Shown piece by piece: positions 1 through 12,367 of a stretch of 64,000 nt of DNA (position 1 is its first letter; each line of letters opens with the position of its first letter). Source of the DNA: Tetraselmis striata (taxonomy: Eukaryota > Chlorophyta > Chlorodendrophyceae > Chlorodendrales > Chlorodendraceae). The stretch covers positions 1-64,000 of the forward strand of contig VCJN01000537.1 in assembly GCA_006384855.1 (NCBI GenBank), read 5' to 3'. The translations under genes and the position numbers were made by a program. Under the pieces are notes generated by a model. It had not been told where the DNA came from, did no database searches, and saw nothing but the letters and a program-made list of their open reading frames with translations.

Positions 1-85
1 CCCCCCCCCCCTCCTCGCACACACCGCTGACTGCCCGATGTGGTTGTGGTTTCTTCTCTTCTCCTTTGGTATGGCTGTTCTGTAG

Positions 86-3000
86 CTACCGGACATTGAT
101 TCCTGGGATGAAGCGGATGATCCGTGGGAGCGCTGCCTTCAAATGGTGAGAGCATGACCCCATTCTCAATATACCAAGCCGCATACACCTTCCTCTTCAA
201 TACCACGTTGTGGGATCACACAGCATCATATCTTCTGATATTGGTGATGGTGAAAATTTACAGTGCATGCTATACACATGCTTCGGTGGGATGCGCCTAA
301 ATTGACATGGCATGTCATCTGAGTATGCCCCTGTGTGTGTGTGTGTGTGCGTGTACGCGCGCGTGTGTGCGTTTCACCTAGCTGCCAGGGCTTGCATCCA
401 GTGAGCTGGATTACTCCAGCACATCCGATGTGGAAGAAATTGCCGTAAACTGCCATTCAGTCGAGCTCGATGAGCAGGGTCATCATTGCGCGGACAGGCC
501 TTTTCAGGTCAGCAACAGTCCGACAGACGCCACGCAGATCTACAAAGATAAAGTCATCCCAGCTCTCTCCTGGCTCGACACACTCCGCTGCGACTTGTGC
601 CATGCGGAAGAGGAAGGCGACATTCAGCCCGAGGTGGCGCAGCTACTTTGTGCATGGACGGAAGTTTGCTTAGATCCTGGGCCGGCCTCAGGACCAAACT
701 ATGCTCTGCATCAGGAATGGGGGCGCCTCTTCCACGATGCCATGGCGGCAGAGGACGGCCTCTTGCTGGAGCAGGACCTGGTCCGGGACACGCTGCTGAC
801 CATGATGGAAGATCCGGGGTTGCAATGTGAGGACAAAACTGCCCTGGCAGGATCCTTACTGCAGTGCTCCCTGCTCAGCAATGTGGCACTGTTCCAGCTG
901 GCTGGTGGCCAACAGGTGGTGTCAGCTATGTGTTCCGCCAAGCTGCGCGCTGCCTGCGAGGGACTGTACGCTCGGGCTCAGATGGTGGGCCACCCTGCCT
1001 CCTTTTGTGCGTCCATGTGTGTTTGCCGGGCTTGCAGCCACATGGTGTGATGTTGGAGGAATGTTCCTCTAATCCTGAGCCATCTGCTTACCATTGACCC
1101 TTCCCTCTTCCCTTAACTTCCACGCCCCGCATTCCGTTCGTATCTCAAGATGCTCGAAGCGGTGGAGCCCTGGGAGCGGTGCCTTCACATGGTGCGCAGT
1201 TGCGACCGCACGAACGACCTACATCTCGTGCAGTGGGTGGCACTGAATGTGAATTAATGGGTGGGCGAGTGGCAGCGCGTGTGGTACTTCCTGGGATATA
1301 GGCCCTGCGCGGCGGAATATGGCTAGTGGATATGGGGGGTGGGGGGAGGGAAATACATGTTCGTTCAGTATGGCAGCTGACTCACCTTCTGTGCATCTGT
1401 GTGTGCGTGTCCCCGTTAGCTGCCAGTGCTTGCGTCTGTGCCGCCGGCAGACGTCTGGCCGTCTTATGTGGAAGAGAGCGAGGAGAGCTCAGACGAAGCA
1501 TGCGAGGCGCAAGAGGATGAGGAGAGCTCAGACGAAGCATGCGAGGCGCAAGAGGATGAGGAGGGCTCAGATGAAGCATGCGAGGCGCAAGAGGATGAGG
1601 AGAGCTCAGACGAAGCATGCGAGGCGCAAGAGGATGAGGAGGGCTCAGAGGAAGCATGCGAGGCGCAAGAGGATGAGGAGAGCTCACAGGAAGACTTTGA
1701 GGCTCAATGGATGCGCCACGACCGCACCTCAATGCCACAAGCTATCCATCAATTGCTTGATGTCTGGGAAGGTCTCTACGACAAAGCGCTGCTCTTCAGC
1801 GACGAGGCAGATGATGCGTTGCAGCAGCTCCTTGGCCTGTGTGCATCCTCCGCCGCCCCTCTGACACATGCCGCCATGAGCGTGGAGGGCGGTCTGCTGG
1901 GCTTTAGCATTGTGGTGACAGCGATCGAAGAGATGCTGGAGTGCGGCGACCTGCCCTTGCCAGTCAAAGAGGAGCTCGTCAGGACACTGCTTGGATGCGA
2001 TGCGCTCAGCTTCTCGCACGTCTTTTGCTCTGACGGCGGGGTGAAGGTGGTCTCTGCCATTCTGTCATGTTATGCAGCAAATAAGACGTCTGAGCTGATG
2101 TCAAAGGCCGCGTTCCAACTCTACAAGTGGGCTGAGCTGGTGCGGCCGCGTCCCTGATTTGACGTGGCAGATAGAGAAGCATCACACTTCCACATCTTGC
2201 TATACCCCACAAATTTATTTCGCATTTTCGATGTGAGAACCATGAACCTGGATCTATTTATATATGTCTCCTGCTGGATGTACCGCCCCAGGTCCAGAAT
2301 GAAGCACAGAGTATTGCAGATAGAGCATGGAACGAGTGGCTCAAGCATCTCAAGAAAGCCAGTGGCAACCGTGGCATTCACTGCACGGTGAGGCAATTTC
2401 AGAACTCATCACACTGATAGAGGCTCGGAGCTGATGCATTGCATTTCAGCGTTTGGCAGGAACCGGTGCTTTGTTCACCTGATTGCCAATATCATGATTG
2501 TGTCCTCCCGTCAGACTGGCGCTGTACTACCCACAGGGCGAAAGAGCGGGAAGTGCGATTTCTATATGAGAACTGGATGGTGCGAGAGGAAAACGTGCAG
2601 GTGATCATGATAAGCAACCTGAACATCGCTCTTGCGTTACTGTCGCGTGCCTGGGGGGATAGGTGGAGAATTCTTGTGCTCATTGCGCCCATGTGCGCTG
2701 CTTCAAGGGGTACCGCATCTGCACCCCGTCACCTTCGGGCAATGCTGATCACTCTGGCCAACTGACTCTCCCATTGCTGACCCACACATAGTTTCAACCA
2801 CCCGTTTCTTGAGGAGCACCTGGAAAATGTCTGGACAAGAGGAGGAAGACAGTGGTTGGCTTTGGAGCGCGCTCTTCAACATCTCAACGTCTCGCCCTCC
2901 AGGCCAAATGTATCCAAGGAGTGGAGGGAGGCGTTGAAGAGTGCAGGCTGCTTGCGGGGCGGTATAGACAGCCAAAAGGACGTGTACAGCAATCCGACCC

Positions 3001-6000
3001 TTGCTCGCGAGTTCTGCTGCGGACTGAAAGTGTTCCAGGCCTGCCCGGAGTTTCCCTGTCTGGAGGCACGACTCATGCCGGACATCGGCGCGCAACCTGT
3101 CTCCACCCCACCTCCTTCGGCGCTTCCCCCTGCTGGGGCACTAGCACCAGTCACATCAGCGGAGTTTCTGGAACTTTTGGCTATGTCGCAGAGTGGAGGC
3201 GACAGCGTACCCTCGGTAAGTGTCTCCTGGCCAGCTGGCATGCTCCCGCTGGCTACTTTCCATTGCCATGAGCTGCGTGGCTGGCGCAATTAGTTCTAAT
3301 GAAATGCAATGACCATGACTGCTGCAGCCATCATGCAAGGAATCCGCCGGAGGCAGGGGGGAGCCGAAGCCAGAGTTGGAGACATCGTCACCATCAGCCA
3401 CCCCGTCTTCCGCAGTTTTGTCCTCATCAAGTGGTGGCAGCAGCACCGACGAGACCGGCGCAGCATCCGAGTCATGTGCCGCGGAAAGACCTGAGATGCC
3501 CGACATGGGGGCCCCCATGCATGCGCTGTGGTCCGTCGTGCACGGCGCAGAGGATCAGAGCAGTAACTATGTGTGGGAGGTGAAGCATCCCATCATATGG
3601 TTGAAATAGAGAGGAGGGGCCTGGTAGCTCGGTTTTGTGATGGATGCGTTGCCATGGCTGTGGAAGGAGTAGCCAGAGCCAGGCAGCAACCGTGCGGAGC
3701 TGTGTCCTAACGCGCATCCTCGCGCCCCTCCCTCGATGCAATTCTCTGTTATGTATCGTGCATTGCAGGCCATCATTTCTCAAAGAGCAGTCCAGGACTT
3801 TCGCAGCCTGGAGAAGGCGCGGAACGAGCTGGCCCCTGTCATGCAGAAGTTGGAGGATCTGCTTTGTGGCAACTGGTCCAACAGCAACGCCAAGATGCTG
3901 GCAAACCATGATGGCAAGGGAAGCGGTTCGGCTGTGCCCGTTTATGAGATCCAGGTGGGTGCGCATTCGTAGCATGACAGAGACAGGGAACGCATTCCAG
4001 TGTGCTGTGGCAGTGCGGCATGTTTCAACCTGAGCAATCTACAGTTCTTCCTGCCCTCACTGGCTAAAATGTGCTGGGTAAAACGACTGCTCGATGGCGT
4101 GTATCAGGTACTCAGCAACCTACGCCTGATCTGGCAAGTGGAGTTCTGCTACCTGCCCCAGGTGAGGCCGGTCTGATTGCAGCGGTTTGGATGATGTTCC
4201 TGCAAAGTGAAACTCGTGGAATTCGGCTGACATTAGATAGGGCTGATTGGGTATTCACACCCGAATGCCATTAGTTGGCTCTGCGTTACAAGTTGGTGCG
4301 AGCCTCATGGCACATTTGGACACATTGTTTTGATAAGCGGGCAGAGGTAAGTGAGGAGGAGGCAAACAGAGCGCCGGTGTGCTGACTGTGCCGCTTTGCC
4401 ATAGCTGAACACCTGGTCGCAGTGCATCTTGGTGTGGAGCATCGTCAAGCACAAAGCGATTGACATCGAGCTGAAGCGCATCTCGCGAATGCACCGGAAC
4501 TACACCGCGGAACACGCCAAGATGTGCCGGTAGGTGGCCGTCCCCTATGCAATTCATAGTATTCAATTCGTTCATTGGGCTTCAGGCGTCATTGCACGGC
4601 AGCGCGGTTGTGGATTTCTCAACCAGCAAACCTGAGCTCAGGCAACACCCCCTCGGTGCACTGTGATTATCAGCCTCAAGGACGTTTGCGCGGAGAGAAC
4701 GTTTGTGCAGCCCATCAGCTTGCCCCCAGACGACAACAAACGCACACAGCAGCAACACCGCCAGCAGCTGCGGGAGCCGCAGGCACTGCACCAGTCCGGC
4801 GAGGCAAGGGCTGCGGATGATGAGGCAGAAGCTCATGAAAGGTTTCACCGGGTCTCTGTGTCGGTAGGCCATTCCCAAGAGAGCCGTGCTGCATCAGTTG
4901 CCGTCCATGTTGATCCTACACGCTGTGAAGACATTCAACGTTATATCGTGCGTGGGCGCAGATGTTGGACCACCTGCTTCATGGCCCCACATGCTCTGCG
5001 GGCAGTGCAGAGATCGAGTTTCCATTGCATCCCTCGGAGGAGGAGTATGACGCCATGATGCATCAGGGCAGGTATGGTCAGGCTGAATCACTGTACAATT
5101 GCGCACATACATTCAGTGGAAATCAATTGATGCCCTCCCCCCCCCCCCCCCTTTTCACTCCAAACACACAAACCCGGGTTCATATGGCATCATCAATGAG
5201 ATGCCAATTGACAATGCATATCTCACTGCCCCTGCCCCCCCCCCCCCCCCTCCCCCCATCCAAATGCAGCGCGCTTATCATTGGGCGGAGTGGGACCGGC
5301 AAAACCTCTTGCCAGACGGCCCGGCTTCTTTGCCGGCACAGTATTGCTGCCAAGTACCAGCTCCCTACTACATGCGGGGCTGAGGCAGAAGAGGCTAAGG
5401 GTCGCGACGGAGCGAAGCAAGAGGAGAACAGCCTTGCTCCGCCCAGGGCTCCTCCTCCCAGGAGGCAGTTGTTCGTCACCGCTGCCCCGGAGCTCTGCAT
5501 TCGTGTCAAGAACCAATTTTCGCGGCTGAGGGTAAGCACCCACTGATGCATCAGAGCTGGTGCATCATGCTGTGGCAATGTCTACTATAGACGTGTACAT
5601 TATAAACAGTTCGATGTGTATCAGTGTTGGTTCATTCACATCGTTCCTGGTGCATCTGGCTGGTCTCCAGCAAGCGGACACACTTACTTGCGAAAGGTAA
5701 CATATGACGTCGTCGCGCTATCTCGACATGCAACAGAAAGGTGTTGAGGAGCTGCAGGCCACACAGAAGCTGCGCAACATGGGGCGCAAGCTCCGCAGTG
5801 TGCAGCACACGCCTCCGGATGAGACGCAGCAGCTCGGCGATGGGGACCTGCGCGGGGTGGATGACGTCCTGGAGGATCTGGTGAACGATGTTGTGGAGGG
5901 GGAGGGCGGCGATGACGAGGACGATGAAGAGGAAGATGCTGAGGAACACACTGAAAATGAGGATGACGCCGTGGACGACATGCTCAATGAGCTGCCAGAT

Positions 6001-8264
6001 AATCTGGCGGAAGTTGAAGACTCCCAGTGGCCTCTGTTTGTCACTTTTGACAAGCTGGCCGTAATGGTAGAGGGAATGCTCAGGAGCCGAGGTGAGCCGC
6101 CAATGCCCATAGTGAATTCACAAAGGTGTCCCCATCACAAAAAGCCTGGTTGTCTTCGCACACCCTTCCACACTATGCGCCTTCACCATATCCCAGCTGC
6201 CTGCTGCCTGCTGCAAGAGGCTGACTCTCATCCCATTGCGCCCTGCCTATCCTTAAATGACAGGCATTATTGCTCAGGAGGCCTCCTCACGCGGCTCGCA
6301 GCATGCCGTGGCAAGGAGGCGCGGCGACGGCGAGGACAGGGCGCGAAGCAGCGGGATCATGGAGTTCCTAGATTTTGAGGCCATGTGGTCCAGCTTTGAT
6401 ACTGCCCTCACCAAGCGACGAGACACGTCACTGGTGCGCACAAGCTGATGCCCCAGAGAAGGCTGGGTGGATATCTGATGGCTGACTCCGTTGCCATTGA
6501 GTGGCTGCCGCCGCTTTTTGCGACCTGCGGATGCCAAGAAGAGGGAAGGGGAGGGGAGTGTGTGTGTTTGGGGGGGGGAAGGCGGGGGGGGGGGGGTGTG
6601 CAGCCAGGCTTGGCCGGCACCGACCCAGAGCTGAAATGATAACGGCTTCCATCAGGTGTGGACCGAAATCTGCAGCGTGATCAAGGGCAGCGGACACCGC
6701 GGCAAGGATGGCAGATTTGCACCGCTGTCACGGCAGGAATACAAGAAGGTCAGCGAGCGCATGTACCCGGAGTTCAAGGTAATTCATTGTCGGCCGGGCA
6801 GAGGGGGGGGGGGGGGGGGGGTAACTGATGCCGGGCTGATGCCATGTGAGCATCCAGGGGATGATTGACAGGGCCAGTGACCATGATGCGGCATGTTAAC
6901 AGCAACGCTGTACGACGGCAACGCCTGACTCAGCACGCCTTTTGTGTATCTTGCAGGAGTCAAGGGATGATGTATACACTATTTACGAAATTTACGAGCG
7001 CCGGAAGGCGCAGGAAAGCATGCGAGACCTCATGGACCGCCTCGCTCTTTGCGCCAACGGCATGGACCGCCTCCTTGACCGGGACGGGAGTTGCGCAACG
7101 CGGCTGCTGCTCCATGAGGTCTACTGCGATGAGGTGCAGGACCTGGTTCAGCTCCAGGTACAAATCGAGCTGCCTCGCCATGCTATGCTAGCATGCACCG
7201 GACCTGATGACACAGTGGTGTGTCTTTCCGGCCAAGCTGGAGAATTTGAAGCCTGCCGATGTCTCGTAGCTCAAGCCGCCCTGTACACGTGTGCGCGCAC
7301 AGATCAAGCTTCTCCTACAGCTCTGCAGCAACGCTCATGGGCTATACTTGTCTGGGGACACCGCGCAGACCATCGCCAATGGCGCAGCATTCCGGTTTGA
7401 GCACACCAAGTGTACCTTTCACAAGCACGCCGAGGAACAATACAATGCTTGGAGGAATCAACTGGCAGGTGGGTCGTTTGTATGCCCCCATCGAGCTGCC
7501 CAACCCGGAAAAGAGAGTCATAACGGCAGTGGGTCTCCTGGCCCCTACGGACAATGTTGCTGATATTGTCATGGTTTGCTTCCCAAGCGGGAGGCAGCAA
7601 GGTGCAACGCCAAGAGGCCTGTAGCAGCGATGCAGACAGCGTGGCTGTCGTGAGCTGGGCCCGCAGCTTCCCTGCCGCCTGCAAGCCTGCCATTCTGCAG
7701 CTCACGAAGAACTACCGCTCCCACCGGGGCATCCTCAAGGCCGCTGGCGTGGTGTTAGACCTATTGACGCACTTTTTCAAGGGTACGCAGACGGCCATTC
7801 CCGAAGTGCCGACCTGCGCACTCGACACCCACTGCCGGCACAGCAACCCGCCCTCTTGCCTCTGCTGTGCGTTCGCCCTGCCTCTGTCTTGAAGCACCGC
7901 CTGTCGCGGATGCCATGCCAGGGTCCGTGGACTCGCTGCAGAAGGACTGGAGTGACAAGGACGGCCACCCGCCGCTGTTTTTTCATGAGACGTCCGTGGA
8001 GGCGCTGGACATGCACCTGTTCTCCAGGGGAGTGGATAATGACGAGTGCGAGCTGGGCGCCGACCAGGTCATCCTGGTTCGCGACATGGAGACCAAGAGG
8101 GCGGTAGGACGCCGAGTCCCCCTGACCCCTGCCTGCCGTGTGCTTCTATCCATCTCATTTGCCACACTCGCCACCGCCCCGGGACATGGCCGCAGTGCAT
8201 GTTGCGCAGGCGGCTGCGCTGGGCTGATTGCATGCACGTGATGGATTCACGCTACTGATGTCCC

Positions 8265-8302
<38 letters not shown>

Positions 8303-11300
8303 TGTGGGTGTGCTGCCCTGTCAGATTGAGAAGCGCCTCCCAACCGCACTTGTGCTCACCATATACGAGGCAAAGGGGAGGGAGTTCAATGATGTCCTGG
8401 TACGGCCGCAAAGGCAGAGGGAGGGGCGGTCCGCAGAGGGGGTGGCACACAAACCATTGAGGTGGCTGTGCTGGCCCAACGGTGGCAGATTGTTGATGGT
8501 TGTCCGCTTGTATTCAGATCTACAACTTCTTCTCAAGCAGCCCCGCCCAGTCCCGGCAGCTGTGGCACGCCCTTCGGAACTTCGCTCCGGACGCCGCACC
8601 AAGCCGGAAGGCACTCGCCCAGACCGCCAGTGGCGCACGGCAGGCGCCAAAGGGGAAGGACGGCATCCCCACCTTTGTGCCTGGAAGCCACAACCGCCTG
8701 TGTAGCGAGCTCAAGCACCTCTACACCGCGGTCACGCGCGCGCGCAAGCAGCTGTGGTTCTTTGATGACAACAAGGAGCTCAGAGAGCCGATGTTGCGGA
8801 TCTGGCTTGCCAAGCAATGCATTAAGGTAAGGCAACACTGCAGCGCCCCCATCCCTCGCGTCAGGCCAGGCATGCTGGACCCTCCCGCCAGCCCCCGTGC
8901 TTGCCGGTGCGCCCGCCTCCATCCATCCGCTGTATCCCGGCGAGCATCCGACGGGATGGTCATCCCCTGCCGACGGCAATGCAACCGATTGCGCATGCAG
9001 ATTGAGTCGTGTGACGCGCCAAGTCAGCAGAAGGAGCAGCTGGCGCGGAAGAGCAGCCCGCAGCAGTGGGCAGCACAGGTGCGCCGGGCATTGAAGCCAC
9101 CGACGGTTGCACCAAAATCCTTGTGTCTAGACCCCGAACAATTATCCATAGCGCACTGCAAGACACCAGCGAGGGCGGTGTCGCACCGATGCTTCAGAAC
9201 ACAGACTGACACCAAACGCTCGTGACTTGTTTCCCGGTGCTATTCGCCGTGCAGGGGCAGTCCTTCTTCAGAGAGGGCCGCTACGACCAGGCGGCCGCAT
9301 GCTTCCGGACGTCGCTGAACAAGCTGGAGGACGCGCGTGTCAGGCGGCAGCTGCATGCCGCAGATGCCTACGTCACAAAGGGTGCGCTGCGCTGCCTCTC
9401 GTCGACCTGGCCCGGGGGGCGCAGGTTGGCGAGGGAAGCTGAGTTGCTCCCATCCCTCCGTGCAGGTGAGGCAGAGAAGCTTGCCAGGGGGGAGAAGTAT
9501 GACAAAGTCAAGCCGCGCAAGGTGGAGGTGCAGGTGCGCGCTCAGGCAAGCAGGCATTGCGCTGCTTTGAGCGGCTGACATGCTGCTGATAATGGGTGAT
9601 ACTTTTGTTATCGTGACCGGATGACCATTCCGGCAGAGTGGGGCGCGCTCAATGGAACGCAGAGGGGCCGTGCAGTGCCGCCTCCGGACGGCCAGCTGCT
9701 GACGCGATATTGTTGCTGCCGGCGTGGTGTGCTCGCGGCGACTAGGACAAGTTCCTGGCGGCCGCCCGCCTGTTTGAGTCCCTGCCGGGGAAGTCGCGGC
9801 GCGAGACAAGCATGGCGGCGCGGTGCTTTGAGGGGTCTGGGCGGCTGAGGGAGGCCGCCGAGCTGCTGTACGCCATGGGGCGGAAGGAGGACATAGAAAG
9901 GTGAGAAGCCGCGGACGTGCCCGCGCGTGTGCGCATGCGCATGTACATGGGCATTTGCATGGGCTGTATGATCTGCGCTGTAGCGCGCCCCATCCACCCA
10001 ACTCTACAGTCTGACGCGCACGTGTGCTCCCCCCCGCCCCCCCCACACACGCCCCGCAGCGCTGTCGAGCTGTTCATTACGGCACGGGCCACGGAGCGAG
10101 CTGCGGACGCGTATGAGGCGCTGGGGCAGCACGGGGCCGCCATCAGCGTGCTCCTGAGGAAGCGCCTTGTGGATGCAGCGCTGACCCGGATTGGCAGCAA
10201 CGCCTTTACAGCCGCCTTGAGAGCCGGCCCAGAACTTGTGATGCTCAAGCAGCGCGCTGCCCGACTTGGCGTGCAGCAAGCCCAGAGGCAGCTGAGGGAG
10301 GGCGCTAGCCCGGCGTCCCGGCTGGCCGGGGAGCGCACCATGGCGCTGGTGCTGGGGATCACAGACTCGTACGAGGAGCAGGTCGCGCTGCTGGAGGAGA
10401 GCCACTGCACCGTGCAGCTGGTGGCCAAACTGGCAGAGCATGGGGAGCACTCCCGCGCGGCCGGGGTGCTAATGCGCGACGGGGAATACGTACAAGCCGC
10501 CGAGCAGCTCCGCCTTGCCGGCGACGCCGCACACAGCCCTTCCGAACAGGTGCCGCCGCCACCCCCCCCCCCCTCCCCCCCCCCACCGCTCTCCCGCTCC
10601 CGGCCACTTCATCCAGCGCCCTAATGCTGGGTGGATGTTATCCACCCAGCATGTAGACAACATCCACATGCTATGGATGTTATGATTGTGGATGTTATGA
10701 ATGAGAGGCATGAGAATGTTGCTGTCTGTCGGTGCCATCGCCCTAACCCCGTCTGTGGCTTTCTGTTGCGGCCGCTGCGGCAGGCCGCCATCGCTACCAG
10801 CCGGGGACGCTGCCTTCTGACAGCTGCCCACCTCGCGGTAGCTCCGCGCCCCCGTCCGCACCACCAGCAGCCGGCGCTCATCCCCATTGCTGGTGGGGCT
10901 CCAATTGTGGAGCTGGCCTGCCCTGGTGAGAGGCTCTCTGAGGGGATGGAGTGTCCCCTCAATGACGTTACCTGCGGAGGGGAGGGCATACACACGTAGT
11001 ACATGCATGCACATGTAAATTGTGCATTAATACCGCGATTCGATGTACGCACACCCACATGTGTGTGTGCGTGGGGGGGGGGGGGGGGTGCGTGTGCATG
11101 TAGAGTCATGTTTATAGAGTGACCTTGCATGGAGCTGTGGGTAGGGGAAGATCCAAACATACACATCTCATCAGTAGGATTTGGTAGACAGCAAGGCATG
11201 GATGCCAGAGGCAGCATAGTGTTACAGCGCCCACTTGCTCAGTACTTGAAGTCTTCCGCGCCGCGCCACGCCCAGTCATCACGCCCCAGCGTTCTTGCCC

Positions 11301-12312
11301 TTCCGCCGCATCCCGCTACTACCAATACTTCCCTCCTCCACTACGGATGCGAATCCCTTGATGCAACTTGTGTGCATGCATCAATGATGTGTGCATGCAT
11401 GCCCCCCCCCCCCCCCCCTGCTCCTTGCCCGCTGCGCCCGCTTGACGCCGCACTCCCCGCCGGTGATGTTGTCCCCGTTGTTGTTGTGTAGATGGCGCTA
11501 TTGCGGAGGCGGTGGGGCTAGTCGAGCAGGCGGCGGTGGCCCTGGAGGCGTCGCTGGCGGTCGAGAGCCGCGCGCTGGCGCAGGAGGCGCTCACCCTGGG
11601 CGCAGTCTGCCGCCGGAACGTGCCCGCGGCCCTGGAGCATGTCCGCCTGCTGGAGCAGATGCCAGGGGGCCGCGAAGCGTGGGCCCGGGCGCTGCTGTCC
11701 GTGCTTAGCCTGGCGCTGTCTCGCGAGCCCGGGTCGGCGGCGGCGCTGTTTGGCGGCGAGAACTCTACGGCGTGGCAGGTCGCGACGACGGGCCTGCAGG
11801 CCTTTGCGGCCGCGGTGCGCCGTGTGTTGCCCTGCTGCGCCTCCTCGGGCCGCTCAGTCAGCGCCAAGGAGCTGCGCCGCCGCCGCCGGGGAGCGATGGA
11901 GGACATCCGCCTCCTGCAGCCCCTGTGCGGGGTTGTCGCTGTGGGAGGAGGCCAGCCGGGTTTCCCCCGCACGGCTGCAGTCATGGCCATTCCATCCGCC
12001 CCGGCTGAGACGGGGCCTGACGAGGACAACGATGCGTGGGAGACGCTGGCCCGGGTGCTGGCGCAGGGTCTCATGGCGCTGGTGCGCGGATGGGACGCCC
12101 TGGCGGATAACCACCGCGCCCACAAGCTCTGCCTCAGACCCGTGTGCACAGGCATCCGGTGAGCCCCCTGCCATTGACCCCTGCGAGGGTCCCGCAACAT
12201 GTGTAATGATAACCTGTGAAGAAAGAGGGTCTTTGCGGGAAGGGGATTTGAGAGCAGCAAGCAAGTTGATCGAAGAAGTGGGGAAAGAGAGGGTGAGAGA
12301 GAGAGGAAGAGG

Positions 12313-12367
<55 letters not shown>

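Larger units (their letters stand above)
86..2139 (+). repeat. Tandemly duplicated exon pair in the TRANK1-like gene
   Basis: Two consecutive exon pairs are homologous. The short exons 86-145 and 1150-1191 both end in WERCLxM followed by a GTG donor. The long exons 382-984 and 1420-2139 both begin LPxLAS, carry an acidic stretch, and end in a helical segment with xQxVVSA / VKVVSA. The introns also begin alike. This points to an intragenic duplication of about 1 kb that made two armadillo-like helical modules. No further copy is seen downstream. Confidence 0.7.

Noticed and set aside
1319..1864. Arg/Lys-rich plus-strand frame across the 39-bp minisatellite
   Set aside because: Alternative frame of the acidic repeat; kept open only because the unit is a multiple of three.
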